A stretch of 64,000 nt of DNA, taken from Kitasatospora sp. MAA19 (lineage in GTDB: Bacteria; Actinomycetota; Actinomycetes; Streptomycetales; Streptomycetaceae). Shown here in pieces: positions 34,448-42,586 of the stretch (within the stretch, counting starts at the first letter, position 1; every line of letters starts with the position of its first letter). The notes under the pieces were generated by a model. The model ran no database searches and was not told where the DNA came from. It saw nothing but the letters and a program-made list of their open reading frames with translations. The DNA is taken from assembly GCF_029894125.1 (NCBI RefSeq), contig NZ_JARXYZ010000038.1:1-64000 (forward strand), written 5' to 3'. A program made the translations under genes and the position numbers.

Positions 34448-35450
34448 GGGCCGACTGGCCGACCGTCGGGTTCCGCAGCCGGGCGATGGAGGATCGAAAG
34501 GCGCCGGGTCGAACGGTGTGGGACCCGACGGCGTGGGACCCGACGGCGTGCGGCCAGGAGGTGCCGTCCCCGGGGGCGTCGGCCCGGCCGAGACCGCGCC
34601 GGTCCGGGGCCGGGCCGCGCGCCGTCGCAGCGCCAGGCGGGCGGCCCGGCGGCGCAGCCGGTCGCTGCTGCGCGAGTTCCCGCTGATCATCCTGGTGGCG
34701 CTGCTGGTCGCGCTGGTGATGAAGACTTTCCTGATCCAGGTGTTCGTGATCCCCTCGGGTTCGATGGAGCAGACCATCCAGGTCGGGGACCGGGTGTTGG
34801 TGGACAAGCTGACCCCCTGGTTCGGCAGCGAGCCGCAGCGCGGCGACGTGGTGGTGTTCAAGGATCCGGGCGGCTGGTTGGAGAGCGACCGCAAGCTGTC
34901 CGGCGACGGTCCGGTACTGGGGGCGGCCAAGCAGGTCCTCACCTTCGTCGGGCTGCTGCCGTCGGACAGCGAGCAGGACTTGATCAAGCGGGTCATCGGT
35001 GTCGGCGGGGACACCGTGGAGTGCTGCGACGCGCAGGGGCGGCTCAGTGTCAACGGCACGCCGGTGGACGAGCAGTCGTACGTCGCGTCCGCCAACCCGC
35101 CGTCCCGGCAGCCCTTCAAGGTGAAGGTGCCGCAGGGGCGGCTCTGGGTCATGGGCGACCACCGGGACGTGTCCGCCGACTCCCGCTTCCACATGGGGAA
35201 TCCGGGGCAGGGGACGATCCCGCTGAGCGGTGTGGTCGGCCGGGCCTTCGTGATCGCCTGGCCCCTGGACCGCTTCCATCAACTTGACGTGCCGAGTTCA
35301 CTCTCCTCGTTGGCGCGGGCTCCGCAAGCGCGCGGAACTGTGCCGGAACCCGTGGGCGTTGGGCCGGTTCCGATGGAACCTCCGCTCGTTATGGGTGTGT
35401 TGGGCATCCTTCCGGTCGCCGTTCGCCGGCCTGGGCGGCCTTCTGTGTGA
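34431..35450 (+). CDS. sipX: type I signal peptidase (second of four)
   Basis: 339 residues, starting within the end of the upstream sip gene, so translationally coupled. An Arg-rich N-terminus (~85 residues) is followed by a helix FPLIILVALLVALVMKTFLI. The catalytic Ser is in IPSGSMEQTI, the Lys in LIKRVIGVGGDTVE, and box E is MGDHRDVSADSR. A Cys pair CCDAQG follows the Lys motif. A C-terminal hydrophobic stretch (PLVMGVLGILPVAVR) could be a second anchor. Named by position. Confidence 0.9.
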   Translation: MGTRGRGRLADRRVPQPGDGGSKGAGSNGVGPDGVGPDGVRPGGAVPGGVGPAETAPVRGRAARRRSARRAARRRSRSLLREFPLIILVALLVALVMKTFLIQVFVIPSGSMEQTIQVGDRVLVDKLTPWFGSEPQRGDVVVFKDPGGWLESDRKLSGDGPVLGAAKQVLTFVGLLPSDSEQDLIKRVIGVGGDTVECCDAQGRLSVNGTPVDEQSYVASANPPSRQPFKVKVPQGRLWVMGDHRDVSADSRFHMGNPGQGTIPLSGVVGRAFVIAWPLDRFHQLDVPSSLSSLARAPQARGTVPEPVGVGPVPMEPPLVMGVLGILPVAVRRPGRPSV

Positions 35451-35693
35451 GCCTGGCCGGCCGTCGAGCGGCCGGGCCGCGCGCGTTGGACCGCGAGCCG
35501 GATGCCTTGGAGTGATAGAGAAGTGCAGGTGCGGCCGGGATTGGTCCCGGTCGCGTGCCGAGGCTGTGCTGGTGTCAGGGGAGCCCGCGATGGGCAGTTC
35601 CTGAACCGGCCGTGGTCACGGTGAGCGTGGTGCCCGCTGTGCGGCACTCTGAGCGCGGGCGCACGGGCGTCCGCACAGCAGGGAGGAGATGTT
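35451..35693. promoter_or_regulatory. gap between sipX and sipY
   Basis: A hairpin with arms CCGGCCG (35457-35463) and CGGCCGG (35469-35475) follows the sipX stop. The remaining ~200 bases show no gene and may carry a separate sipY promoter. The sipY ribosome-binding site GGGAGGAG lies at 35681-35688. Confidence 0.4.
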
Positions 35694-36710
35694 GTGGGGG
35701 ATGTGGTGATCGGCGCCCGCTCAGGCGCGGGCGAGCCCGAGGGCTCCGGCCGTCGGGCGGCCCGGTCCGCCGAGTCCGGTGCCCCCTCGGCCTCGGCCGA
35801 GGACACGGCGGCCCAGTCCGCCGACGACCAGGGCGATGGGGCGCAGGGCCCCACCGGGGGCTCCTCGGAGTTCCAGCGGCCCGATGGCGAGTCGGCGGAC
35901 CAGTCGGAATCGCAGGCCCCCGACAAGCAGCACAAGCAGCGTTCCTTCTGGAAGGAACTGCCGATCCTGATCGGCATCGCGCTGGTCCTGGCGCTCGTGA
36001 TCAAGACCTTCTTCGTCCAGGCGTTCTCCATTCCGTCGGAGTCGATGCAGAACACGCTGCAGGTCGGCGACCGCGTCCTGGTGGACAAGCTGACCCCCTG
36101 GTTCGGGGCCGAGCCCGAGCGCGGCGAGGTCGTGGTGTTCCACGACCCGGGTGGCTGGCTGAACGACGAGCCGACCCAGCAGAGCAGCAACTCCTTCGTC
36201 CGGGGTGTCCAGGACGTGCTCAGCTTCGTCGGTCTGATGCCCTCGACCAACGAGAAGGACCTGATCAAGCGGGTCATCGCGGTCGGCGGGGACACCGTCG
36301 AGTGCCATGGCGAGGGACCGGTCAAGGTCAACGGAGACGCGCTCAACGAGCCGTACGTCTACCCGGGCAACACTCCCTGCGGTGACCACCCGTTCGGTCC
36401 ACTGAAGGTGCCCGACGGTCGGATCTGGGTGATGGGCGACCACCGGGCGGACTCGCTGGACTCCCGGTTCCACATGGACCAGCCGGGCGGCGGCACCGTG
36501 CCGGTGGGCAACGTGGTCGGGCGCGCCTTCGTGGTGGCCTGGCCGATCAACCACTGGTCGACGCTTCCGGTGCCGAACACCTTCAACCAGACGGGGCTGG
36601 CGGCGGCCGCGCCGATGGCGCCGCCCGTGGCCGGTGCGGTGGGCGCGGTCGCGCTGCTCCCGCTGGTGCGTCGGGTGCGGGACCGGAAGGACCGCCGGAA
36701 GGATTCCTGA
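35694..36710 (+). CDS. sipY: type I signal peptidase (third of four)
   Basis: 338 residues from GTG 35694. A ~85-residue hydrophilic N-terminus precedes the helix LPILIGIALVLALVIKTFFV. The catalytic Ser is in IPSESMQNTL and the Lys in LIKRVIAVGGDTVE; box E is MGDHRADSLDSR. A C-terminal hydrophobic segment (GAVGAVALLPLVRR) suggests a second membrane anchor. Sequence similarity to the second copy is high (RVLVDKLTPWFG is identical), so these two arose by duplication. In S. lividans SipY is the main secretory peptidase. Confidence 0.92.
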   Translation: MGDVVIGARSGAGEPEGSGRRAARSAESGAPSASAEDTAAQSADDQGDGAQGPTGGSSEFQRPDGESADQSESQAPDKQHKQRSFWKELPILIGIALVLALVIKTFFVQAFSIPSESMQNTLQVGDRVLVDKLTPWFGAEPERGEVVVFHDPGGWLNDEPTQQSSNSFVRGVQDVLSFVGLMPSTNEKDLIKRVIAVGGDTVECHGEGPVKVNGDALNEPYVYPGNTPCGDHPFGPLKVPDGRIWVMGDHRADSLDSRFHMDQPGGGTVPVGNVVGRAFVVAWPINHWSTLPVPNTFNQTGLAAAAPMAPPVAGAVGAVALLPLVRRVRDRKDRRKDS

Positions 36711-36855
36711 GCTCCACCGGGTTCACCCCAGGCCTTGCGCGGGCCGTGGTACCGACGAGTAATCTGCTCGGACGTGCCACGGCCCGTCGGCTTTTCCGCC
36801 GGGGCCTCCGGCGTGCCAGTGGAGTTCTCCGGTCGGCCAGAGGTGGACGGTTTCG

Positions 36856-37611
36856 ATGAGCAGTGTCGTTGACCAGACCGCCGACCGCCCGGCTGCGCCC
36901 GCCCGTCCGGGCCGCCGGGCCGCCGCGGTGCTGCAGGGCGTGGCGATCGCGCTCGGGCTGGTGCTGATGATCGGCGGCTTCGCCCTGATCGCGATCGACT
37001 ACCGGCCGTACAACATCCCGACCGCCTCGATGTCCCCCACGCTTCGGATCGGGGACACCGTGCTCGCCCGGAAGGTCGGCGGCGGGGCCGTCGGCCGGGG
37101 CGACGTGGTCGTCTTCCGGGACCAGGCCTGGGGCGGCGAGCTCATGGTCAAGCGGGTGGTCGCGGTCGGCGGGGACACCGTCGCGGCCAACGGGAACGAC
37201 CACGGGCTGACGGTCGACGGCAAGCCGGTGGAGGAGCCCTACCTCGCGGCGCAGGGCCCGCAGGGCACCCCGTTCAGCGTCACCGTGCCGCCGGGGCGGC
37301 TGTTCCTGCTCGGCGACAACCGGCTGGGCTCGCTCGACTCCCGCACCCACCTGGAGGTCGACAGCGGGACCGTCCCGGCCGACGCGGTGGAGGCCCGGGT
37401 CGAGGCCACCCTGCTGCCGTTCGGCCGGATGGGTGACCTGGGTCGGACCACGGCCTTCGACGGGCTCGCGGGCCCGAAGGGCAGTGAGCCCGGGCCGCTG
37501 CAGCCGGCCGCCTACGCGACCGTTGCGGGCGCGGCGCTGATCCTCGTGGTGTCGGCGGTGGGCGGGGTGGCGGGCCTGGCCCGTCGGCTCCGCCGGGGGC
37601 GCAGCTCCTGA
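36856..37611 (+). CDS. sipZ: type I signal peptidase (fourth of four)
   Basis: 251 residues, shorter than the other three because the long hydrophilic N-terminus is missing. Helix AVLQGVAIALGLVLMIGGFA precedes the catalytic Ser in IPTASMSPTL and the Lys in MVKRVVAVGGDTVA; box E is LGDNRLGSLDSR with Asn replacing the usual His. A hydrophobic C-terminal helix (YATVAGAALILVVSAVGGVA) probably gives a second span. Spaced 145 bases from sipY. Confidence 0.92.
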   Translation: MSSVVDQTADRPAAPARPGRRAAAVLQGVAIALGLVLMIGGFALIAIDYRPYNIPTASMSPTLRIGDTVLARKVGGGAVGRGDVVVFRDQAWGGELMVKRVVAVGGDTVAANGNDHGLTVDGKPVEEPYLAAQGPQGTPFSVTVPPGRLFLLGDNRLGSLDSRTHLEVDSGTVPADAVEARVEATLLPFGRMGDLGRTTAFDGLAGPKGSEPGPLQPAAYATVAGAALILVVSAVGGVAGLARRLRRGRSS

Positions 37612-37723
37612 CCGCGGCCGTCGAGGCCCGGGCCGCTCTGTCGAACATCGCCCCGGACGGCCGCGCCGGGTGGCAGGATCGGTAGCGCCACCGACGCGAA
37701 CGGAAGGAGCGTGGAGCGCTGCC

Positions 37724-38197
37724 ATGACGGCACAACGGCGTAGGGCGGCGCGGATCCTGCTGCTGGACGGGCAGGACCGCATCCTCCTCTTCCTGGGCTC
37801 CGACCCGGCGACGCCGGGGGAGGCCTGGTGGTTCACGCCCGGGGGCGGCTTGGAGCCCGGGGAGGACGTGCGGGAGGCCGCCGCTCGGGAACTCGCGGAG
37901 GAGACCGGCCTGCGGGGTGTGGACCTGGGGCCCTTGGTGGCGTACGGCACGGTGTCGTTCTCCTTTCAGGGACAGCGTTACGAGCAGGACCAGTGGTTCC
38001 ACCTGGCCCGGACCACGGAGACGGGTCTCGACCACTCGGGGATGGGCGAGGACGAACACGCCCACCTGCTCGCGGCGCGCTGGTGGACGGTCGAGGAGTT
38101 GAGGGGGACCGCCGAGACGGTCTATCCGGTCGGACTGGCGGACTTCCTGGAGCGACTGCTGGCCCAGGGCCCGCCGGTCGCTCCGGTACGGCTCTGA
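37724..38197 (+). CDS. Nudix hydrolase
   Basis: 157 residues from ATG 37724 with an AAGGAG/GGAG ribosome-binding region upstream. The Nudix box GGGLEPGEDVREAAARELAE, continuing EETG, fits GX5EX7REUXEEXGU and marks a pyrophosphohydrolase of nucleoside diphosphates linked to another group. The substrate is not identifiable. A near-neighbour of sipZ in streptomycetes. Confidence 0.9.
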   Translation: MTAQRRRAARILLLDGQDRILLFLGSDPATPGEAWWFTPGGGLEPGEDVREAAARELAEETGLRGVDLGPLVAYGTVSFSFQGQRYEQDQWFHLARTTETGLDHSGMGEDEHAHLLAARWWTVEELRGTAETVYPVGLADFLERLLAQGPPVAPVRL

Positions 38198-38252
38198 GCG
38201 TGGGTGCGGTGGTCCACAATGGGTGGACGTGACAAGTTGAGGGGACGCCTGG

Positions 38253-38579
38253 ATGAGTGCCGAAGATCTCGAGAAGTACGAGACCGAGATGGAGCTCAAG
38301 CTCTACCGGGAGTACCGGGACGTCGTCGGCCTGTTCAAGTACGTGATCGAGACCGAGCGACGTTTCTACCTCACCAACGACTACGAGTTGCAGGTGCACT
38401 CGGTCCAGGGCGAGGTCTTCTTCGAGGTGTCGATGGCGGATGCGTGGGTCTGGGACATGTACCGGCCGGCCCGGTTCGTCCGCAAGGTCCGGGTGCTGAC
38501 CTTCAAGGACGTGAACATCGAGGAACTCGCGAAGAGCGATCTGGAGCTGCCCTCGGACGAGTCCGGCTTCGGGAACTGA
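38253..38579 (+). CDS. DUF2469 conserved actinobacterial protein
   Basis: 108 residues, acidic, with SAEDLEKYETEMELKLYREY and a central ETERRFYLTNDYELQ segment typical of DUF2469, a family nearly confined to actinobacteria and of unknown function. It sits upstream of yraN, as in mycobacteria and streptomycetes. No membrane span. Confidence 0.9.
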   Translation: MSAEDLEKYETEMELKLYREYRDVVGLFKYVIETERRFYLTNDYELQVHSVQGEVFFEVSMADAWVWDMYRPARFVRKVRVLTFKDVNIEELAKSDLELPSDESGFGN

Positions 38580-38656
38580 CGTTGGACTGCTCTGCCCCGC
38601 GTTGTCCAGCGGAATTTCGCGCGATCGGGGCCTCTCACTCCTGCGGGTGACAAAAG

Positions 38657-38665
38657 TTATCCACA
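38657..38665 (+). promoter_or_regulatory. perfect DnaA box
   Basis: TTATCCACA, the high-affinity DnaA box consensus, in the gap between DUF2469 and yraN. A second identical box starts 18 bases downstream. Confidence 0.7.
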
Positions 38666-38674
38666 GGCCTTGAG

Positions 38675-38700
38675 TTATCCACAGGGAATGGGAAATTCCC
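38675..38700 (+). promoter_or_regulatory. second DnaA box plus palindrome
   Basis: A second perfect TTATCCACA at 38675-38683, same orientation as the first. Six bases later GGGAAATTCCC (38690-38700) is a perfect 11-base palindrome, resembling the TTCCCxGGGAA dyads upstream of the HExxH gene. Confidence 0.65.
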
Positions 38701-38748
38701 GGTCCCGCCGTGCTCGACGGTGCAGCCTCCACGGCGGAGGTGGTCACC

Positions 38749-39318
38749 GTGCAGAACACGATCGTGCAGGACCAGGCCGTACCGGGTGCGGCCGTACCGG
38801 ACCCGACCGGAGCGGGCGGCGGCGTGCGGGAGGGCACGCGGGACGACCCGCAGGGCGGCGCCGGGCCGGGCTCGCGCCGCAGCACCAACGGCCGCAGCAC
38901 CAACAACGGGCTCGGCCGTTACGGGGAGCGGGTCGCCGCCCGGCGCCTCATGGAGGCCGGGCTCCGCATCCTCGACCGCAACTGGCGCTGTGTCGAGGGG
39001 GAGCTGGACATCGTCGCCCTCGACGGCGACACCGTGGCGGTCTGCGAGGTGAAGACCCGCTCCGAGCGGGGCTTCCAGCAACCCAGCGAGGCCATCGGCC
39101 AGGCCAAGGCCGCCCGGCTGCAACGTCTGGCCGAGCGTTGGATGGCCGAGCGCTGGCCCGGCCACTTCGCGAAACTGGCCGGTCCCGGCTACGACCCGGG
39201 GCCGACGGACCCGCACTGGCCGCCCGCACCACCCGGGGGCGTGCGGATCGACCTGGTGGCAGTGGTCAACCGGGCCCGGGGTGCGGCCGTGGTCGACCAC
39301 CTGCGGGGGGTGGTCTGA
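38749..39318 (+). CDS. UPF0102 (YraN) endonuclease-like protein
   Basis: 189 residues from GTG 38749, which has GGAGGTGG upstream; a GTG at 38710 is possible. An N-terminal ~55-residue Gly/Arg/Asn-rich tail precedes the core LGRYGERVAARRLMEAGLRI. The PD-(D/E)xK-like motif is in EGELDIVALDGDTVAVCEVK, giving Asp and ExK. YraN/UPF0102 is associated with DNA metabolism, but its role is not settled. It is followed one base later by yifB. Confidence 0.88.
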   Translation: MQNTIVQDQAVPGAAVPDPTGAGGGVREGTRDDPQGGAGPGSRRSTNGRSTNNGLGRYGERVAARRLMEAGLRILDRNWRCVEGELDIVALDGDTVAVCEVKTRSERGFQQPSEAIGQAKAARLQRLAERWMAERWPGHFAKLAGPGYDPGPTDPHWPPAPPGGVRIDLVAVVNRARGAAVVDHLRGVV

Positions 39319-39319
39319 G

Positions 39320-41185
39320 ATGGCCTTCGCCCGTACCTGTTCCGTCGCGCTGGTCGGCGTCGACGGAGTGATCGTCGAGGTCCAGGCCGATCTGGAGCCC
39401 GGGGTGGCCGCGTTCACCCTGGTCGGCCTGCCCGACAAAGCGCTGTCCGAGGCCCGCGACCGGGTACGCGCGGCCGTGGTCAACAGCGGCGAGGCGTGGC
39501 CGCAGCGCAAGCTGACAGTCGGGCTCAGCCCCGCCTCGGTGCCCAAGAGCGGCAGCGGCTTCGACCTCGCGGTGGCCTGTGCCGTCCTGGCCGCGGCCGA
39601 GCGGCTCGACCCGTCGTCCATCGCCGATCTGCTGATCATCGGCGAACTGGGGCTGGACGGCCGGGTGCGGCCGGTCCGCGGGGTGCTGCCGTCGGTGCTG
39701 GCCGCGGCCGACGCCGGATACCAGCGGGTCGTGGTCGCGGAGCAGACCGCGCCCGAGGCCTCGCTCGTCCCCGGGGTAAGCGTGATCGGAGTCCGCAGCC
39801 TGCGGCAGCTGGTCGCCGTCCTGACCGGCGCACCCGCGCCGGAGGAGCCGCCCGACCCGATCAGCGGCCGGCCGGACCCGCTGATGGCCGGCCTGATGCT
39901 GCCCAGCGCCGGCGTCCGGGGACTGCCCGACGACCGGGTGGCGCGCCTCGACCTGGCCGATGTGGCCGGCCAGTACGAGGCCCGGCGCGCCTTGGAGATC
40001 GCCGCCGCAGGCGGACACCACCTGTATCTCAAGGGCCCACCGGGCGCGGGCAAGACGATGCTGGCGGAGCGGCTGCCCTCGCTGCTCCCGCCGCTGACCC
40101 AGAAGGAGGCGCTGGAGGTCACCGCCGTGCACTCGGTCGCCGGGCTGCTTCCGGCCGGGCGCCCGCTCATCGACACGGCGCCGTACTGCGCCCCGCACCA
40201 CTCCACGACGATGCCGGCGATCGTCGGTGGCGGCAGCGGTCTGCCGAGACCGGGGGCGGTCTCACTGGCCCACCGGGGCGTGCTGTTCCTGGACGAGGCA
40301 CCGGAGTTCCCCGTCCGGGTGCTCGACGCGCTGCGCCAGCCGCTGGAGTCGGGCGAGGTGGTGATCGCCCGTTCGGCCGGATCGCTCCGGCTCCCGGCCA
40401 GGTTCCTGCTCTGCCTGGCCGCCAACCCCTGCCCGTGCGGCCGGTACTCACGGCGGGGCGAGGGGTGCGAGTGCAGCCCCGCGATGGTCAGCCGCTACCA
40501 GGGGAGGCTCTCCGGACCGCTGCTGGACCGGGTCGACCTCCAGGTCCAGGTCGCCCCGGTGACGAGGATCGAACTCATGGAGCGGGACGCCACGGCGGAG
40601 AGTACCGAGACCGTCGCGGCCCGGGTGCTGGCCGCGCGGGACCGGGCGGCGGCCCGCCTGGCGAGCACCCCGTGGCGGACCAACGCGGAAGTCCCGGGCC
40701 ATGAGCTGCGCACCCGCTGGCAGCTCGAACCCGGCGCACTGAACGACGTCGGGCGCCAGTTGGAGCGGGGGTTGCTGACCGCCCGCGGCCTGGACCGGGT
40801 GCTCCGGGTCGCCTGGACGGTCGCGGACCTCGCCGGTCGCGACCGGCCGGACCAGCGGGACGTACGCACCGCGTTGGTCCTGCGCACCGGAGTCGAGCAG
40901 GGGCTGCCGCTGACCGAGCGGCTCTACGGCCGACTCGGGCGCATCCCGGCCCAGCGCGGTCCGGTCGACGATCCGTCCGAAGCGCAGGGCCGGGTGGGCC
41001 CGTTCGAGAAAGCCGACCACCCCGATCCTCCAGCCGACTCCGGTGGTCCAGGCGGCCCCGACCGTCCAGGCAGCCCCGGTCACCAGGACCGCCCCACCGG
41101 TCCTGACCAGTCCGCCCTCTCCAGCCCTGCCCGGCGGTCCAGGAAACGCGACCAGCATGCGGCGAACGAGGAGGGTGAGGCATGA
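39320..41185 (+). CDS. YifB/ComM family Mg-chelatase-like AAA ATPase
   Basis: 621 residues from ATG 39320. The N-terminal LonC-like domain (FTLVGLPDKALSEARDRVRA) precedes the AAA domain with Walker A GPPGAGKTMLAERLPSLLPP and Walker B VLFLDEAPEF; a zinc-like CPCGRYSRRGEGCEC and the Mg-chelatase C-terminal domain follow. In naturally competent bacteria ComM is a branch-migration helicase acting on incoming DNA. The last ~75 residues are a Pro/Gly/Asp-rich extension beyond the family core. Coupled to dprA through ATGA. Confidence 0.92.
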   Translation: MAFARTCSVALVGVDGVIVEVQADLEPGVAAFTLVGLPDKALSEARDRVRAAVVNSGEAWPQRKLTVGLSPASVPKSGSGFDLAVACAVLAAAERLDPSSIADLLIIGELGLDGRVRPVRGVLPSVLAAADAGYQRVVVAEQTAPEASLVPGVSVIGVRSLRQLVAVLTGAPAPEEPPDPISGRPDPLMAGLMLPSAGVRGLPDDRVARLDLADVAGQYEARRALEIAAAGGHHLYLKGPPGAGKTMLAERLPSLLPPLTQKEALEVTAVHSVAGLLPAGRPLIDTAPYCAPHHSTTMPAIVGGGSGLPRPGAVSLAHRGVLFLDEAPEFPVRVLDALRQPLESGEVVIARSAGSLRLPARFLLCLAANPCPCGRYSRRGEGCECSPAMVSRYQGRLSGPLLDRVDLQVQVAPVTRIELMERDATAESTETVAARVLAARDRAAARLASTPWRTNAEVPGHELRTRWQLEPGALNDVGRQLERGLLTARGLDRVLRVAWTVADLAGRDRPDQRDVRTALVLRTGVEQGLPLTERLYGRLGRIPAQRGPVDDPSEAQGRVGPFEKADHPDPPADSGGPGGPDRPGSPGHQDRPTGPDQSALSSPARRSRKRDQHAANEEGEA

Positions 41186-42360
41186 ACCCGATGATGACGC
41201 ACAGCCAGCCGCCTGGTGGATCGGCGGCCGTGCCCGGGCGCGATCCGGAGCGCCTCGCCCGCGTCGTGCTCAGCCGGCTCAGCGAGCCCGGAGACGCGGT
41301 GGTCGGCCGATGGCTCGGCCAGCTCTCCGCCGCCGACACCGTCCAGGCGATCCGGGACGGGACGGTGCCCGCGCATCCCGGGCTGGACTCTCCCCGACTC
41401 GCCGGTTACCAGGCGAGACTCCCCGGTCTGGACCCGGCCGAGGACCTGGAACGGGTACGAGCCGTTGGTGGACGCTTCATCATTCCGGGGGACACGGAAT
41501 GGCCCAGCCAACTCGACGATCTGGGTGACGGGCGGCCGATCGGGCTCTGGACGACCGGCACGGGCTCGCTGCGGCTGCTCGCACTCCGCTCGGTGGCGAT
41601 GGTCGGCTCCCGGGCGTGCACGGCCTACGGCGCCCACGTCGCGGGGGAGTTGTCGGCCCAACTGGCCGAGCGCGGCTGGGTCGTGGTGTCCGGAGCCGCC
41701 TACGGAATCGACGCGGCCGCCCACCGAGGGGCGCTCGCCGTCGGCGGGATGACCGTCGGGGTGCTCGCCTGCGGGGTCGACGTGTCCTACCCGAAGGGCA
41801 ACGCCGAACTGATCCGGCGGATCGGCGTCCAGGGGTTGCTGGTCAGTGAACTCCCGCCCGGGGAGCACCCGAACCGCTTCCGCTTCGTGCTCCGCAACCG
41901 GGTCATCGCGGCGCTCACCCGAGGCACCGTGGTGGTCGAGGCGGCGGTGCGCAGCGGTGCGCTGAGCACTGCCAGACGGGCGCGGGACCTCAACCGCCAC
42001 ACCATGGGCGTCGCCGGCCCGGTGACCTCGGCACTCTCGGCCGGGGTGCACGCCCTGATCCGCAGCGGCGGCGCCACGCTGGTCACCGACGCCGCCGAGA
42101 TCACCGAGCTGATCGGGGCGATCGGGGACGACCTGGCGCCGCAGCGCAGTGGACCGGTGCTGCCCCGGGATCTGCTGGAGCCTGCGGTGGCCCGGGTGCT
42201 GGAGGCCGTCCCGGCGACGGCGGAGGGTGCGCCGGTCGAGCGGCTGGCCCGGCAGTCCGGACTTCCGCCGGACGAAGTACTGCAGCGGCTCTACGAGTTG
42301 GGATCGCTCGGCTACGTCGAGCGGCATGGTGCGCACTGGCGCCTGGTGCGGAGGAGGTGA
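41182..42360 (+). CDS. dprA: DNA-processing protein DprA
   Basis: 392 residues, overlapping the yifB stop by four bases. DprA loads RecA on single-stranded DNA during transformation and recombination. The Rossmann-like core has MVGSRACTAYGAHVAGELSA, VVSGAAYGIDAAAHRGAL and GLLVSELPPGEHPNRFRF. A winged-helix domain follows at the C-terminus (PPDEVLQRLYELGSLGYV). Streptomycetes are not known to be naturally competent, so its role is probably in recombination or conjugation. Confidence 0.94.
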   Translation: MNPMMTHSQPPGGSAAVPGRDPERLARVVLSRLSEPGDAVVGRWLGQLSAADTVQAIRDGTVPAHPGLDSPRLAGYQARLPGLDPAEDLERVRAVGGRFIIPGDTEWPSQLDDLGDGRPIGLWTTGTGSLRLLALRSVAMVGSRACTAYGAHVAGELSAQLAERGWVVVSGAAYGIDAAAHRGALAVGGMTVGVLACGVDVSYPKGNAELIRRIGVQGLLVSELPPGEHPNRFRFVLRNRVIAALTRGTVVVEAAVRSGALSTARRARDLNRHTMGVAGPVTSALSAGVHALIRSGGATLVTDAAEITELIGAIGDDLAPQRSGPVLPRDLLEPAVARVLEAVPATAEGAPVERLARQSGLPPDEVLQRLYELGSLGYVERHGAHWRLVRRR

Positions 42361-42586
42361 CGGCCCGAGCGAAGAGCACCTCTGCGCCGAGGGGAGGCGC
42401 GCCGGAATCGCCCGGCTGACCTGCTGATCCGGTTCTTCCGCTCGAGTGCCCGGATCCGGTGACACGAACGCCACCGGATCGAGGGACGACCGAGTGGCGG
42501 TAGCGCATTGCAGCGAGTCGGTCACGCTACGCTCCACATGTCTTCCCTATCAGCACATGACTCGGCAGAACGGCGCAGACCAACGC
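42361..42586. promoter_or_regulatory. whiG upstream region
   Basis: This 226-base gap has no gene. It probably carries the whiG promoter. An alternative ATG for whiG at 42557 falls inside it. Confidence 0.35.
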
